The notes below the pieces were generated by a model. It made no database searches and was not told the DNA's origin. It worked only from the letters and a program-made list of their open reading frames with translations. From Bradyrhizobium_A sp052115025 (GTDB lineage Bacteria; Pseudomonadota; Alphaproteobacteria; Rhizobiales; Xanthobacteraceae): 64,000 bases of DNA. Each line of letters starts with the position of its first letter. The stretch's first letter is position 1. Positions 27,463-37,516 of this stretch are shown here, piece by piece. The translations under genes were made by a program, and so were the position numbers. Location of the stretch: positions 186,001 to 250,000 of the forward strand of contig NZ_JBFRFW010000004.1 in NCBI RefSeq assembly GCF_052115025.1, written 5' to 3'.

Positions 27463-28829
27463 AGCTGTTCCGGCCAGCGTCGCTGAAGCGGCGGCTGATC
27501 TGGCAGTTGCTGGCGCTGCAATACGCCATCCTGACCGCGCTGGTCGCGGTCATCGTGATGCAGTTGATCCGCGCCGACCTCGGTGGCCAGTTGATGGACA
27601 CCGACGCCATCGAGGTCATCGGCCGGGCGATCCAGCGCCAGCCCGACGGCAGGCTCGCCGTGACCGAGACGGCGGACCTGCGCGCACTCAAGGCGGATGC
27701 GCCGGGCCTGTGGTTCGTCGCCCGCAACGCGGCCGGCGACGAACTGTCCGGCGGCACGCTGCCCGAGGCCTATCGCTCGCTGGTCGGCGCCCTCGACCGC
27801 ATCAGCTTCTCCGACATCCGCGACACCCAGCCGCCCTACAATCTCGCGGCCACCATTCGCAGCGTCGAGACCAGCGCCGGCACGTTCACGGTGCTGGCCG
27901 GCGCCGGCCGCATGGTCGGACTGACATTCGCCATCGTGTTCCTGTCGCAGCTGCTGCTGATTCCGATCCTCATCCTGCTGGCGCTGATCGCCCTGATCGC
28001 CATTCCGCTGATCATCGGGCGGGCGTTCTCGGGGATCGCGACGGTCGCCGCCCATGCGGAGGAGATCGACATCGACCGCCGCGGCACCCGCCTGTCGGTC
28101 GAACGCATCCCGGCCGAGGTCGGCCCGCTGGTACACGCCATCAACGGCGCGCTGCAGCGCCTCGACGAAGGCTATGAGCAGCATCAGCGTTTCCTCAGCG
28201 ACGCCGCCCATGAACTGCGCACGCCGATCGCGATCCTGCAGACCCGTCTCGAACTGCTGCCGCCGGGAGCGATGCGCACCCGCCTGATGCTCGACACCAG
28301 CCGCATCGCCGCGCTTGCCGAGCAGTTGCTCGACATGCAGCGGCTCGACCGCAGCGACAGCTTCGCCACCGTCGACCTGTGCGATCTCTGCCGGAAGGTC
28401 GCCGCCGATCTCGCGCCGCTGGCGATCGCGTCCGGCTATCAGCTGACGCTCGATACCCCTCCGGATGCCGTCAAGGTGACGGGAGATTGTGGCGCGTTGA
28501 CGCGCGCCATCACCAATCTGGTGCAGAACGCCATCGAGCACGCCGGCCGGCAAGGCGCCATCACCATCGCCGTCGGCCGCGATGGCAGCATCGATGTCAT
28601 CGACGAAGGCCCGGGCATCCCCGAACAGGAGCGCGACAAGATCTTTGCGCCGTTCTACCGCCTGCAGCCGCAGGAGCGCGGCGCCGGCCTTGGGCTGAAC
28701 CTCGTCCGCGACATCGTGCGCCGGCATGGCGGCCACGTCTCGGCGCTCGCGGCGGCGCCCGGCGGCGCCCGTTTTCGTCTGGTGCTGCCGCTGCGCGGCG
28801 GTCCTTCGCCGGTGATCGCCGGCGAATGA
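27459..28829 (+). CDS. Sensor histidine kinase
   Basis: A 456-residue membrane kinase. It has a first helix at about 15-38, a periplasmic sensor of about 125 residues, a second hydrophobic region at about 157-190, a HAMP-like linker, a dimerisation domain with phosphoacceptor His in DAAHELRTPIAILQ, and a catalytic domain with N-box NLVQNAIEHA, G1 DEGPGI and G2 GAGLGLNLV. It is translationally coupled to the upstream response regulator. The signal is unknown. Confidence 0.92.
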   Translation: MKLFRPASLKRRLIWQLLALQYAILTALVAVIVMQLIRADLGGQLMDTDAIEVIGRAIQRQPDGRLAVTETADLRALKADAPGLWFVARNAAGDELSGGTLPEAYRSLVGALDRISFSDIRDTQPPYNLAATIRSVETSAGTFTVLAGAGRMVGLTFAIVFLSQLLLIPILILLALIALIAIPLIIGRAFSGIATVAAHAEEIDIDRRGTRLSVERIPAEVGPLVHAINGALQRLDEGYEQHQRFLSDAAHELRTPIAILQTRLELLPPGAMRTRLMLDTSRIAALAEQLLDMQRLDRSDSFATVDLCDLCRKVAADLAPLAIASGYQLTLDTPPDAVKVTGDCGALTRAITNLVQNAIEHAGRQGAITIAVGRDGSIDVIDEGPGIPEQERDKIFAPFYRLQPQERGAGLGLNLVRDIVRRHGGHVSALAAAPGGARFRLVLPLRGGPSPVIAGE

Positions 28830-29019
28830 GCGATATTTTTCCGAAAATCATCGCCGGCCGCCGGTCTTTACAATGTAGGCGCAATGCTCGCCGGCAAAAT
28901 TGGCCGCGTTCTCGCTGAAAACGGGGACATCAGGCGGAACGGAACGGCCGCGACTGCGGACAGTCCGATCCAGATGCAGCTTCGCGCGGCCCAGCCCGCG
29001 CCCAGTCCGGAGTCCTGCG

Positions 29020-29163
29020 ATGCTGTCACGCACAGCCCTCGTGGTGGTGGCCCTGGCCGCAGCGCTCGCGCTGTTCAGCGCGAGCCTTGCCCGCGCCACC
29101 AAGGCGGCCTCACCGTGGCCAGCCGCAAAAATCGAGGCCGGCGGTCTCGACCATCGCCTCTGA
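29020..29163 (+). CDS. Small exported peptide of 47 residues
   Basis: The ATG has a CCGGAG site upstream. The peptide starts MLSRTALVVVALAAALALFS and continues to an Ala-rich ASLARATKA, a plausible Sec signal peptide with cleavage near residue 27, which would leave about 20 residues. It lies 190 bp downstream of the sensor kinase gene on the same strand and converges with the antiporter gene. No family was recognised. Confidence 0.45.
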   Translation: MLSRTALVVVALAAALALFSASLARATKAASPWPAAKIEAGGLDHRL

Positions 29164-29178
29164 GGCGCGGGCCGCGCC

Positions 29179-30903
29179 TTACGGCAGCACCTCGCCGCGA
29201 TCCTTCAGGCGCTCGTCGAGCTCGGCACGCTTCTGCTCGAGCAGGCCGTCGTCGATCGCCTCGATCACGTCGAGCAGCTCGTACGCGTCGCCGAGGCGCG
29301 GCACGGTGACATAGTCGGCGCCGGCGGCATAGATATCGGCGACGTCGGCCAGCACGTCGGCGGTGGCGATGATCCGCGCGTCGGCGTTGAGCGAACGGAC
29401 ATGGCGCACCAGCTTCTCGTTGTTGGCGCCGACCAGCAGCGAGTCCGGCACGCTGAGAATGATGATCTCGGCATGACCGACCCCGGCATGGGTCAGGGTG
29501 TCGACATTGCTGATGTCGCCATAGGTGACGTTGAGGCCGCGCGCGCGCAGGTTGTTGAACACCACCGGATTGAAGTCGACGACCCCGATCTCGTCGAGCA
29601 GGGCCGCGTTCTTGCGCTCGATGTCGGCAAGCAGCGCGCTGGCGGCACGGAAGAAGCCGAGGATCACGATCCGCCGCCCGCCATGGCCGTCGCCATGGGC
29701 GCCGGCGTCGTCGCCGCCATGGTCGAGATCGCGCAAGCCGAGGCGCTTGAGGGTCGCCACCGACCAGCGGCTGATCGGGTCGCTCTTGGTGATGGCAAAG
29801 GTCGACAGCACCGCGAGGATGACGAAGGCGAACGACACCGCACTCGACGTCGCCGCCGTTAGATGCCCCGCGACCATGCCGACCTGGATCACCACCAGCG
29901 AGAACTCGCTGATCTGCGCCAGGTTGAGCGCCGGCAACAGGCTCGCCCGCAGCCCCTGCTTCATCAGGTAGAGCGGCAGGAAGGTGGTGACGAGCCGGCT
30001 CGCCACCGTGAACGCGGCGATGATCAGCGCGAAGCTGACCACCGAGAGGCTCGGCACCGGAATGGTCATGCCGAGCGACACGAAGAACAGCGTGATAAAG
30101 AAGTCGCGCAGGGTCGTCACCTTGGCGGTGACGTCGAGCGCGTAAGGAAAGGTCGACAGCGACACGCCGGCGACCAGCGAGCCCATTTCGCGCGACAGGT
30201 GCAGTTGCTCGGCGATCTCGCCGATCAGGAAGCACCAGGCGAGCGCGCCCAGCAGCACCAGCTCCGGCCGCCGCGCCACGCGCTGGAACAGCGGCGGCAG
30301 CACATAGCGGCTCAGCACCAGCGCCACCGCCACCAGCGCGCCGACCCGGGCGATCGACAGCAGCACGACCGTGACCTGGAGGTCGGCGAGGCTCGGCTGC
30401 ACCGCGAGGAACAGGATCGCGAAGATGTCCTGCAGCACCAGGATGCCGAGGGTGATGCGGCCCGGCAGGGTGTCGAGCTCGCGCTTCTCGTACAGCACCT
30501 TGACGATGATCACGGTGCTGCTGAGCGCACAGGCGATGCTGAGATAGAGCGCGTCGAAGCCGCCCCTGCCGAGCGGCAGGCCGAGCGCCATGAAGAACAG
30601 CACGCCGATCAGGCAGCCGCCGATCAGTTGGCCGCCGGCGCCGAACAGGATGACCCGGCCGGCGCGCACGATCTTCTTGAGGTCGATCTCCAGCCCGATC
30701 ATGAACAGCATGAAGATCAGGCCGAGCTCGGAAATGGTGTTGATCGATTCCCGCGCCTTGACCCAGCCCATGCCATAGGGGCCGATGGCGAAGCCGGCGA
30801 GCAGATAGGCGAGAATCAGCGGCTGGCGCAGGACATGCGCCACAAGGCCAAGCCCCCACGCGAACAGGATGCACAGCGTGATGTCGCGGATAAGTTCGGC
30901 CAT
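29179..30903 (-). CDS. CPA2-type monovalent cation:proton antiporter with RCK/TrkA-N domain (YbaL/KefB-like)
   Basis: A 574-residue protein. The membrane domain (1 to about 385) has 11-13 helices and family motifs LILAYLLAGFAIGPYGMGW, GLIFMLFMIGLEIDLKKI and GSLVAGVSLSTFPYA. The linker has a Gly/His/Asp-rich patch (DHGGDDAGAHGDGHGG) at about 395-410. The C-terminal TrkA-N-like domain (about 412-555) starts VILGFFRAASALLADI, so the usual dinucleotide-binding GxGxxG is not intact. It would exchange K+ or Na+ for H+. The ligand control may differ from classical Kef because of the changed Gly motif. Confidence 0.9.
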   Translation of the reverse strand: MAELIRDITLCILFAWGLGLVAHVLRQPLILAYLLAGFAIGPYGMGWVKARESINTISELGLIFMLFMIGLEIDLKKIVRAGRVILFGAGGQLIGGCLIGVLFFMALGLPLGRGGFDALYLSIACALSSTVIIVKVLYEKRELDTLPGRITLGILVLQDIFAILFLAVQPSLADLQVTVVLLSIARVGALVAVALVLSRYVLPPLFQRVARRPELVLLGALAWCFLIGEIAEQLHLSREMGSLVAGVSLSTFPYALDVTAKVTTLRDFFITLFFVSLGMTIPVPSLSVVSFALIIAAFTVASRLVTTFLPLYLMKQGLRASLLPALNLAQISEFSLVVIQVGMVAGHLTAATSSAVSFAFVILAVLSTFAITKSDPISRWSVATLKRLGLRDLDHGGDDAGAHGDGHGGRRIVILGFFRAASALLADIERKNAALLDEIGVVDFNPVVFNNLRARGLNVTYGDISNVDTLTHAGVGHAEIIILSVPDSLLVGANNEKLVRHVRSLNADARIIATADVLADVADIYAAGADYVTVPRLGDAYELLDVIEAIDDGLLEQKRAELDERLKDRGEVLP

Positions 30904-30965
30904 GCCACCCCCGGGTTTCTCCCGGGGATAAAAGGCAAATCAGCCGGCCATTGCAAGCCGGATAT

Positions 30966-31003
30966 GCCCTGGCCATGCGGCCAGGGCGGTGAAATCACCG
31001 CCC
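30966..31003. terminator. Two overlapping hairpins between the ferredoxin and antiporter genes
   Basis: GCCCTGGCC-ATGC-GGCCAGGGC (30966-30987) and GGGCGGTGA-AA-TCACCGCCC (30984-31003) are both perfect 9-bp stems that share four bases, so they are mutually exclusive. No U-run follows. They lie 3' of the ferredoxin gene and 5' of the antiporter gene on the same strand, where they could stop or pause transcription. Confidence 0.45.
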
Positions 31004-31031
31004 CGCCCGGCCCGGCCCGGCGGCCTCGCCC

Positions 31032-31352
31032 TCAATGACCGAACAGCAGGTAGCTGCGATCGCTGTCGCGATGGCTGCGCGTGGCATCGGTCCAGCCGAC
31101 CGCGCGGCGATAGCTGCCGAGCACCTGCGCCTGCTTGAGCGCCGCCACATCGACCTGCTGCGGCGCGTCGGCGAATGGCGACACGAACAGCGCGTCCTCG
31201 GGGCAGTACAGCTCGCACAGGAAGCAGGTCTGGCAGTCCGACTGCCGGGCGATCACCGGCAGGCCGTCGGTCTTGTCGAACACATTGGTCGGGCACACCG
31301 TCACACAAATGTCGCAGGCTGTGCAGCGCTCGGCGTCGATAACCTCGATCAT
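31032..31352 (-). CDS. 2[4Fe-4S] ferredoxin-type subunit
   Basis: A 106-residue iron-sulphur protein. The first cluster motif is CTACDICVTVCP and the second CQTCFLCELYCP, each CxxCxxCxxxCP. The C-terminal 45 residues carry no cysteine and may contact a partner. It overlaps the upstream flavoprotein gene by 4 bp (ATGA), a strong sign of a two-subunit enzyme in which this protein passes electrons to or from the FAD subunit. The layout resembles the beta subunit of APS-reductase-like complexes, but it is shorter than true AprB. Confidence 0.9.
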   Translation of the reverse strand: MIEVIDAERCTACDICVTVCPTNVFDKTDGLPVIARQSDCQTCFLCELYCPEDALFVSPFADAPQQVDVAALKQAQVLGSYRRAVGWTDATRSHRDSDRSYLLFGH

Positions 31353-32977
31353 TCCGCCGCCTCCGCGAACGCCGCCTCGGCATGGGGCCGGCTTGCCGTC
31401 CAGACGTCGTCGAGGCCGCCGGTGGTGACGTAGTGACGCTGCCGCGGGTCGAGCTGCGGATAGTCGTCGCGGCGATGCATGCCGCGCGTCTCGGTGCGCG
31501 CCAGGGCGCTGCGGTACATCCAGCGTGCGGTCGCCAGCATCGCCGCCGCCTCGCGGGTGCGCAGCGCATCGGCCGGCACAGCCGCATCGGCCTCGGAGGC
31601 GTCACGCCACAGCGTATCCAGCCGCGCAAGCGCGCCATCGAGCCTGCCGGCGTCGCGGAAGTAGTTCAGCTCATAGGGAAACACCTCACGCTGCACGGCC
31701 CTGGCCAGCTCCGCAGGCGCCAACGCAGCGCGGGAACCGCGACGCAGGCCGACAGTGCCGGCCTGCGTCGCCGGGCGGTCGCGCGCGGGCCCGCGCTGTC
31801 GCGCAAAGTCCGCGGCCCCCTCCCCCGCCCAGAACCCGGACGACATCGCCCAGGCGGCATTGTGACTGCCGCCGCCGGTGAAGCCGCCGCAGATCAGTTC
31901 GCGCGTCGCCGCATCGCCCGCGGCATAGAGGCCGGGCACCGTGGTGGCGCAGCTGTCGTCGACGATGCGTAGCCCCCCGGTGCCGCGCACCGTGCCTTCG
32001 AGGCGTAGCGTCACCGCAAAGCGCTGGGTGAACGGATCGATGCCGGTGCGGTCGAGCGGCAGGAAGAAGTTGGGCTGCGACACCCGCATCGCCGCCTGCG
32101 TCGCCGCATCGGCCTTGTCGAGTTGGGCATAGACCGGCCCCTGCAGCAGCGCCCGCGCGATCGCCGCACGGCCGCCCTTCGACGCCGCGCCCGGCACCAC
32201 GCTGCCGTCTTCATAGCTGAAGGTGGCCCAGCCGTAGAACAGCGTCTTGGTCACCGAGCCGAACGCCGGCGAGATCGCGTAGGGGTTGGAGAACTCCATG
32301 CTGGTCAGCTCCGCCCCCGCTTCGGCGCCAAGCAGATAGCCGTCGCCGGTGAGCACGTTGGAGCCCAGCGTCTTGCTGAGGAAGGCGCAGCCGCCGGTGG
32401 CGATCACCACCGCGCCGGCGCGCACCACCCAGCGGTCGTCCTTCTGCCGCCGCACGCCGGTGGCGCCCGCCACCGCGCCGTCGTCATCGATCAGCAATTC
32501 GAGCGCAGGGCTGTGATCGAGAATGGTGACGCCGGCCTGCTTCACGCGGCGGCGCATCAGGCGCATGTATTCCGGGCCCTGCAGCGAGTTGCGCTGCGGC
32601 CGGCCGTCGGCATCGGTCGGATAGGGATAGCCCCACGCCGCGAGCTGGTTGCTGAGCGCGTAGGTGCGGTCGAGCGTGCGCGCCATCCAGCGGCGGTCCT
32701 GCAGATAGCCGCCATTCTTCTCGCGGCTCGCCATCGCCGCGTCGCGCAGCGCCGGATCGGGATCGACGTACCACACGCCGGTGCCGGCCGCGGCCGTTGC
32801 CCCCGACGTACCGCAGAAGCCCTTGTCGGCGAGCACCACGCGCGCGCCGCGCGCCGCGGCGCTCACCGCCGCCCAGGCGCCGGCCGGGCCGCCGCCGAGC
32901 ACCAGCACGTCGGCCTCGAATTCGATTGCTCCCGCCCCCGCCGAGACCTGCTCGGCGCGATTGATCCGTCCCGCCAT
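31349..32977 (-). CDS. FAD-dependent oxidoreductase, fumarate-reductase/APS-reductase-like flavoprotein
   Basis: A 542-residue flavoprotein. The N-terminal dinucleotide motif is VLVLGGGPAGAWAAVSAAARG (GxGxxG variant), followed by FCGTSGATAAAGTG. VVIATGGCAFLSKT and, near the C-terminal third, GLYAAGDAATRELICGGFTGGGSH are typical of the succinate dehydrogenase/fumarate reductase flavoprotein superfamily. It forms a translationally coupled pair with a 2[4Fe-4S] protein. The substrate is not evident; no sulphur-assimilation genes are nearby. The start at 32977 is preferred over 33004. Confidence 0.85.
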   Translation of the reverse strand: MAGRINRAEQVSAGAGAIEFEADVLVLGGGPAGAWAAVSAAARGARVVLADKGFCGTSGATAAAGTGVWYVDPDPALRDAAMASREKNGGYLQDRRWMARTLDRTYALSNQLAAWGYPYPTDADGRPQRNSLQGPEYMRLMRRRVKQAGVTILDHSPALELLIDDDGAVAGATGVRRQKDDRWVVRAGAVVIATGGCAFLSKTLGSNVLTGDGYLLGAEAGAELTSMEFSNPYAISPAFGSVTKTLFYGWATFSYEDGSVVPGAASKGGRAAIARALLQGPVYAQLDKADAATQAAMRVSQPNFFLPLDRTGIDPFTQRFAVTLRLEGTVRGTGGLRIVDDSCATTVPGLYAAGDAATRELICGGFTGGGSHNAAWAMSSGFWAGEGAADFARQRGPARDRPATQAGTVGLRRGSRAALAPAELARAVQREVFPYELNYFRDAGRLDGALARLDTLWRDASEADAAVPADALRTREAAAMLATARWMYRSALARTETRGMHRRDDYPQLDPRQRHYVTTGGLDDVWTASRPHAEAAFAEAAE

Positions 32978-33325
32978 GGACCGCGCTCTCCGCTCCGCAC
33001 GCATCGAACCGGAGCGGTCCTGCCGTGCACCAACGCGCGCATGGTCGCCGACAGATGCGTCTGTGGCAATTTCAGAGTTCGCGCGGGTTTTGGATGAAGC
33101 TTTTATGCGGACGCGGTTGCGGAGAACGATCGTGCAGAAACGAAGCGCCCCCGCTTGTTGCTATGAACGGAATACAAGATCATGCCAAACGAGCAAGACA
33201 CCTGTTGTCGAACTCGTCATGGCCGGGCTTGCCCCAGCCATCCCGCTTGGAAGGGCAGTGCTCACCTGATCGGGATGCCCGCGACAAGCGCGGACATCAC
33301 CATGCAGGTCGGGAGTTTCACCGCC
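32978..33325. other. Intergenic region with a palindromic repeat
   Basis: About 350 bases lie between the isomerase-like gene and the flavoprotein gene. The right half is taken up by a family A-like repeat (33215-33303). The left half should contain the flavoprotein promoter. No gene was recognised. Confidence 0.45.
33215..33303. repeat. Intergenic palindromic repeat, family A-like (copy 3, diverged)
   Basis: The left end CGTCATGGCCGGGCTTG matches the left ends of the elements at 14266 and 58501 (CGTC...GGGCTTGACC), and the right end is CCCGCGACAAGCGCGGACA. The middle contains the complementary blocks ATCCCG and CGGGAT. It is therefore a long imperfect hairpin. Confidence 0.55.
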
Positions 33326-33964
33326 TCACAGCGTCTCCGGCGGCAGGATCGGCGCACGGCCGGAGGCGATGGCCTGCTCCAGCAGGTCGAGGCGATCCTG
33401 GCCCCAGAACGGCTCGCCGCGATAGAAGTAGAAGGGCGCGCCGAACAGCTTGCGGTCGATGGCGTCCGCCGTCAGCGCCTTCTCCTGCGCGACGAGATCG
33501 GCATCGTTCGCCTGCGCCAGCAGCGTCCGGCCATCGAGGCCGCTGGCGTCCGCCAGCCGCACCAGCGTATCCGGATCCTCGACATTGAGTTCGTCCGCCC
33601 ACACCGCCTTGAGGCCGGCATGGGCGAACGCCATGACGTCCTGCCCGTCGCGCAGCGCGGCGAGCAGCATGCGGTGGCCGACCGTCGGATCGGCGGGATA
33701 GAACTTCGGCCACGTCACCAGCGGAATGTCGCGGATCGCCTTCCAGCGCTCCATCTCGACGAGACGATAGGCCTGCCGCCCGAGCGGCCTCTCACGCACC
33801 GGCTTGCCGCCGCCGGCGGAGAACAGCGCATAGAGGTCGATCGGCTTGAACACGACCTCGATGTCGCGGCGCGCCACGATGTCCTGGAAGGTCAGGCTGC
33901 CGATGTAGGACCACAGCGAGATGAAGCTGAAGTGGTATTCGACTTGAGGACGTTGGGTGGTCAT
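33326..33964 (-). CDS. 2-hydroxychromene-2-carboxylate isomerase-like DsbA-fold protein
   Basis: A 212-residue kappa-class GST/HCCA-isomerase-like protein. It begins VEYHFSFISLWSYIGS, the family pattern of a short N-terminal strand with a Ser where the thioredoxin Cys would lie, and continues VVFKPIDLYALF. The C-terminus has FGAPFYFYRGEPFWGQDRLD, strongly typical of the family. HCCA isomerases act with glutathione in naphthalene-type degradation, but many homologues have unknown substrates. It is 191 bp downstream of livF on the same strand. The start is at 33964; an in-frame start at 34018 is less likely. Confidence 0.87.
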   Translation of the reverse strand: MTTQRPQVEYHFSFISLWSYIGSLTFQDIVARRDIEVVFKPIDLYALFSAGGGKPVRERPLGRQAYRLVEMERWKAIRDIPLVTWPKFYPADPTVGHRMLLAALRDGQDVMAFAHAGLKAVWADELNVEDPDTLVRLADASGLDGRTLLAQANDADLVAQEKALTADAIDRKLFGAPFYFYRGEPFWGQDRLDLLEQAIASGRAPILPPETL

Positions 33965-34155
33965 TTGAGGACACTCACGAGATAGGAGATAGACATCGAC
34001 GATAGCAGAGCGCGACACTCAAGCTGCAGCCCGGGCGTTCAATGAAGACAGAGAACCGGGCCTTCACCTCTTCATCAAGGTCGCACAGAACATCCGCTTT
34101 GCACCGTCCTGCCCGGCCATGACGAGTTTAACATGCGCGGCATCATGTCGCCGCG

Positions 34156-34868
34156 TCATAACCCGAGATACGCCGCACGCACGGCCGGGTCACGGCCGAT
34201 GACCTCGGCGCTGCCGCCGGTCACCGTGCGACCCTGGTCGATGACATAGGCATGATCGGCGAATTCGAGGGCGGTGGCGACGTCCTGCTCGACGACCAGG
34301 AGACTGGTGCCGGACGCATTGACCTGGCGCAGCGCCGTGATCAGCTCATCCACCACCTTCGGCGCAAGACCGAGCGACAGCTCGTCGATCAGCAGCAGCC
34401 GCGGCGATGCCATCAGGCCGCGGCCGACGGCGCACATCTGCTGCTCGCCGCCGGACAATGTCGAGGCGTCCTGCCGCCGCCGCTCGCGCAGCCGCGGAAA
34501 CAGCGCGAACACATGCTCGATGTCGCGGGCGATGGCCTCGCGATCGCTGCGCAGATAGGCTCCGAGCATCAGGTTGTCGTGCACCGAGAGGCTGGCGAAC
34601 AGCCGCCGCCCTTCCGGCACATGGACGAGGCCACGGCGCACCATGTCGACCGGCGATGTCGCCTGCACGACCGCGCCATCAAGCCGGATCTCGCCGGCGG
34701 ACGGCGTCAGCAGGCCGGACAATGCCCGCAGGATCGTGGTCTTGCCGGCGCCGTTGGAGCCGATCAATGCCACAACCGAGCCCTGCGCCACCGTGAGGTC
34801 GGCCTGCCACACCACCTGCACGTCGCCATAGCCGACGGCGAGGCCACGCACCTCCAACAGAGGATTGC

Positions 34869-34872
<4 letters not shown>
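34156..34872 (-). CDS. livF: Branched-chain amino-acid-type ABC transporter ATPase LivF
   Basis: A 238-residue ATPase. Walker A is GSNGAGKTT, the signature is LSGGEQQM and Walker B is LLLIDELSLGLAP. VHVPEGRRLFASLSVHDNL is the diagnostic LivF stretch. It overlaps livG by 4 bp. The real substrate may be an aromatic or dicarboxylic compound, because this family is broad and the operon neighbours suggest catabolism. Confidence 0.92.
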
Positions 34873-35617
<745 letters not shown>

Positions 35618-35621
<4 letters not shown>

Positions 35622-36583
35622 GGCGTGTCTCCCGTCTGAGCCTTTGCCGGCGGCGCGCGCCGCAGCCACGACCAGATGCCGCGCCCGCGCAGGTCGCGCA
35701 GGCCGCCCGGCAGGAACAGCACCAGCGCGACCACGAGGAGGCCGAGGATGCCGGCATGGAATTCCAGGCTGTTGCGCCAGATCAGCTCTTCGAGCCCCAG
35801 AAACACGAACGCGCCGATCACCGGCCCGATGATGGTGCCGACGCCGCCGAGCAGCGCCATGATGATCGGCTTGACCGACAGCGACACGTCGTAGACGTCG
35901 GTCGGATCGATATAGGTGGTCCACGACGCGTAGATCGCCCCGGCCGCGCCGATGAACAGGCTGGAGATCGCGAACGCCGTGACCTTGGCGCGGCGGGTGT
36001 CGACGCCGATCACCTGCGCTGCGTCCTCGTTCTGCTCGATGCAGCGCAGCGCGACGCCGAGCCGCGTGCCGCTGATCCACAGCGCCGCGAGCACCGCCAG
36101 CACCGCAACGGTGGCCATGGCGACGAGGAACAGCTGGGCCTGGGCCGTGCTGCTGCCGCCGACGAGCGGCACGTTGAGGCCCATGCCTCCGCCGGTCAGC
36201 GACGTCCATGAATTGGTGACCTCGCGCAGCACGTCGGCGACGACGAGGCTGCCGATGGCGAAGTAGTGGCCACGCAGGTGCAGGATGGCGAGGCCGAGCA
36301 GCAGCGCGAACAGCGCCGTGACGATGCCGGCGCCGGCCCACGCGGCGATCAGCGGCACGCCGTGGCTGAGCGCGATGCCACCGGCATAGGCGCCGAGACC
36401 GAAGAACGCCGCGGTAGCGAACGACGGATAGCCGGAGAAGCCGCCGACGATATTCCAGGCAGTCGCCAGCGCGACATACATCGCGACCGTGGTGGCGAGC
36501 CGCAGCAGGTAGTTGTCGCCGAACACGATGAGGCCGGCGACGACGACGGGAACGGCAAGGAATGCGAAAGTGCGGCCGGTCAT
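35618..36583 (-). CDS. livM: Branched-chain amino-acid-type ABC transporter permease LivM
   Basis: A 321-residue inner-membrane permease with about nine helices. Family landmarks are WNIVGGFSGYPSFATAAFFGLGAY, seen at about residues 43-66, and LRCIEQNEDAAQVIGVD, the cytoplasmic coupling loop facing the ATPases, followed by LLGGVGTIIGPVIGA. The start ATG overlaps the livH stop and the stop overlaps livG. Confidence 0.92.
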
Positions 36584-37449
36584 CAGTTGAACCCCCGCCG
36601 CCCGAGCAGACCGGTCGGCCGCACGATCAGCAGCACGATCAGCAGCAGGAAGGAGATGGTCAGCGCATTCTCCGGTCCGAGCGCCAGCGCGCCAAAGCTC
36701 TCGATGACCCCGAGCGCGAAGCCGCCGACCACGACGCCGGGCATGCTGCCGAGGCCGCCGAGCACGCAGATCACGAACGCCTTGCCGAGATAGCCGCCGG
36801 ACGACACCGGCGACACCGGCAGGATCGCCGCCAGCAGCGCGCCGGCCGAGCCCGCCATGAAGGTTCCCAGCGCGAACGCCAGCGCGTAGGTGGCGCGCAC
36901 GTTGATGCCCATCAGCGCCGCGGCGTCGCGGTCCATGCGCACGGCGATGATGGCGCGGCCGAGCTGGGTGAAGCGCAGCACCAGCCACAGCGCGCCGACC
37001 AGCAGCAGGCCGACGCCGGCCGCATAGACGCGATCGACCGGCAGGATGATGCTGCCGAATTCGAGAACGCCGGGCGGCGGCTGCAGGTTGATCTTGCGGT
37101 AGTCGGCCTTGAACGCCGCCAGCATGGCGTTGTCGAGGACGAGATTCAGGCCAAAGGTCAGCACCAGCGTGATCAGCACCGGGCGCCCCATCACCGGATT
37201 GATCGCGACGCGCTGCAGGGCATAGCCGAGCGCAAACGTGACGAGGCCCGCCACCGGGGCGAACAGGAACGGACTGACGCCCCAGTAGTGATAGGCGAAG
37301 AACGCGAGATAGCCGCCCAGCACGATCAGCGAGCCGTGCAGGATGTTGATGATGTTGAGCACCCCCCACACCAGCGAAAAGCCGGCGGCGATGCAGGCAT
37401 AGAGCCCGCCCAGCGCCAGGCCGTTCACCAGCACCTGTATCCAGAGCAT
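36583..37449 (-). CDS. livH: Branched-chain amino-acid-type ABC transporter permease LivH
   Basis: A 288-residue permease with about eight helices. It begins MLWIQVLVNGLALGGLYA, then GVLNIINILHGSLIVLGGYLAF, the family signature. The coupling loop is RDAAALMGINVRATYALAF, and GLGSMPGVVVGGFALGVIES follows. It pairs with LivM. A GAAGG site precedes the ATG. Between this gene and livK lies a 214-bp gap with two palindromic repeats. Confidence 0.92.
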   Translation of the reverse strand: MLWIQVLVNGLALGGLYACIAAGFSLVWGVLNIINILHGSLIVLGGYLAFFAYHYWGVSPFLFAPVAGLVTFALGYALQRVAINPVMGRPVLITLVLTFGLNLVLDNAMLAAFKADYRKINLQPPPGVLEFGSIILPVDRVYAAGVGLLLVGALWLVLRFTQLGRAIIAVRMDRDAAALMGINVRATYALAFALGTFMAGSAGALLAAILPVSPVSSGGYLGKAFVICVLGGLGSMPGVVVGGFALGVIESFGALALGPENALTISFLLLIVLLIVRPTGLLGRRGFN

Positions 37450-37516
37450 TTCAGGACCTTCAAAAGATTTCGCCGCGCCAGCCTATCACCGGCGCGGCGT
37501 CATGAGGGAGCTGTCA

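Noticed and set aside
31032..32977. Naming the flavoprotein-ferredoxin pair AprAB (APS reductase)
   Set aside because: The iron-sulphur protein is short and no sulphate-reduction or sulphur-oxidation genes are linked; only the general architecture matches.
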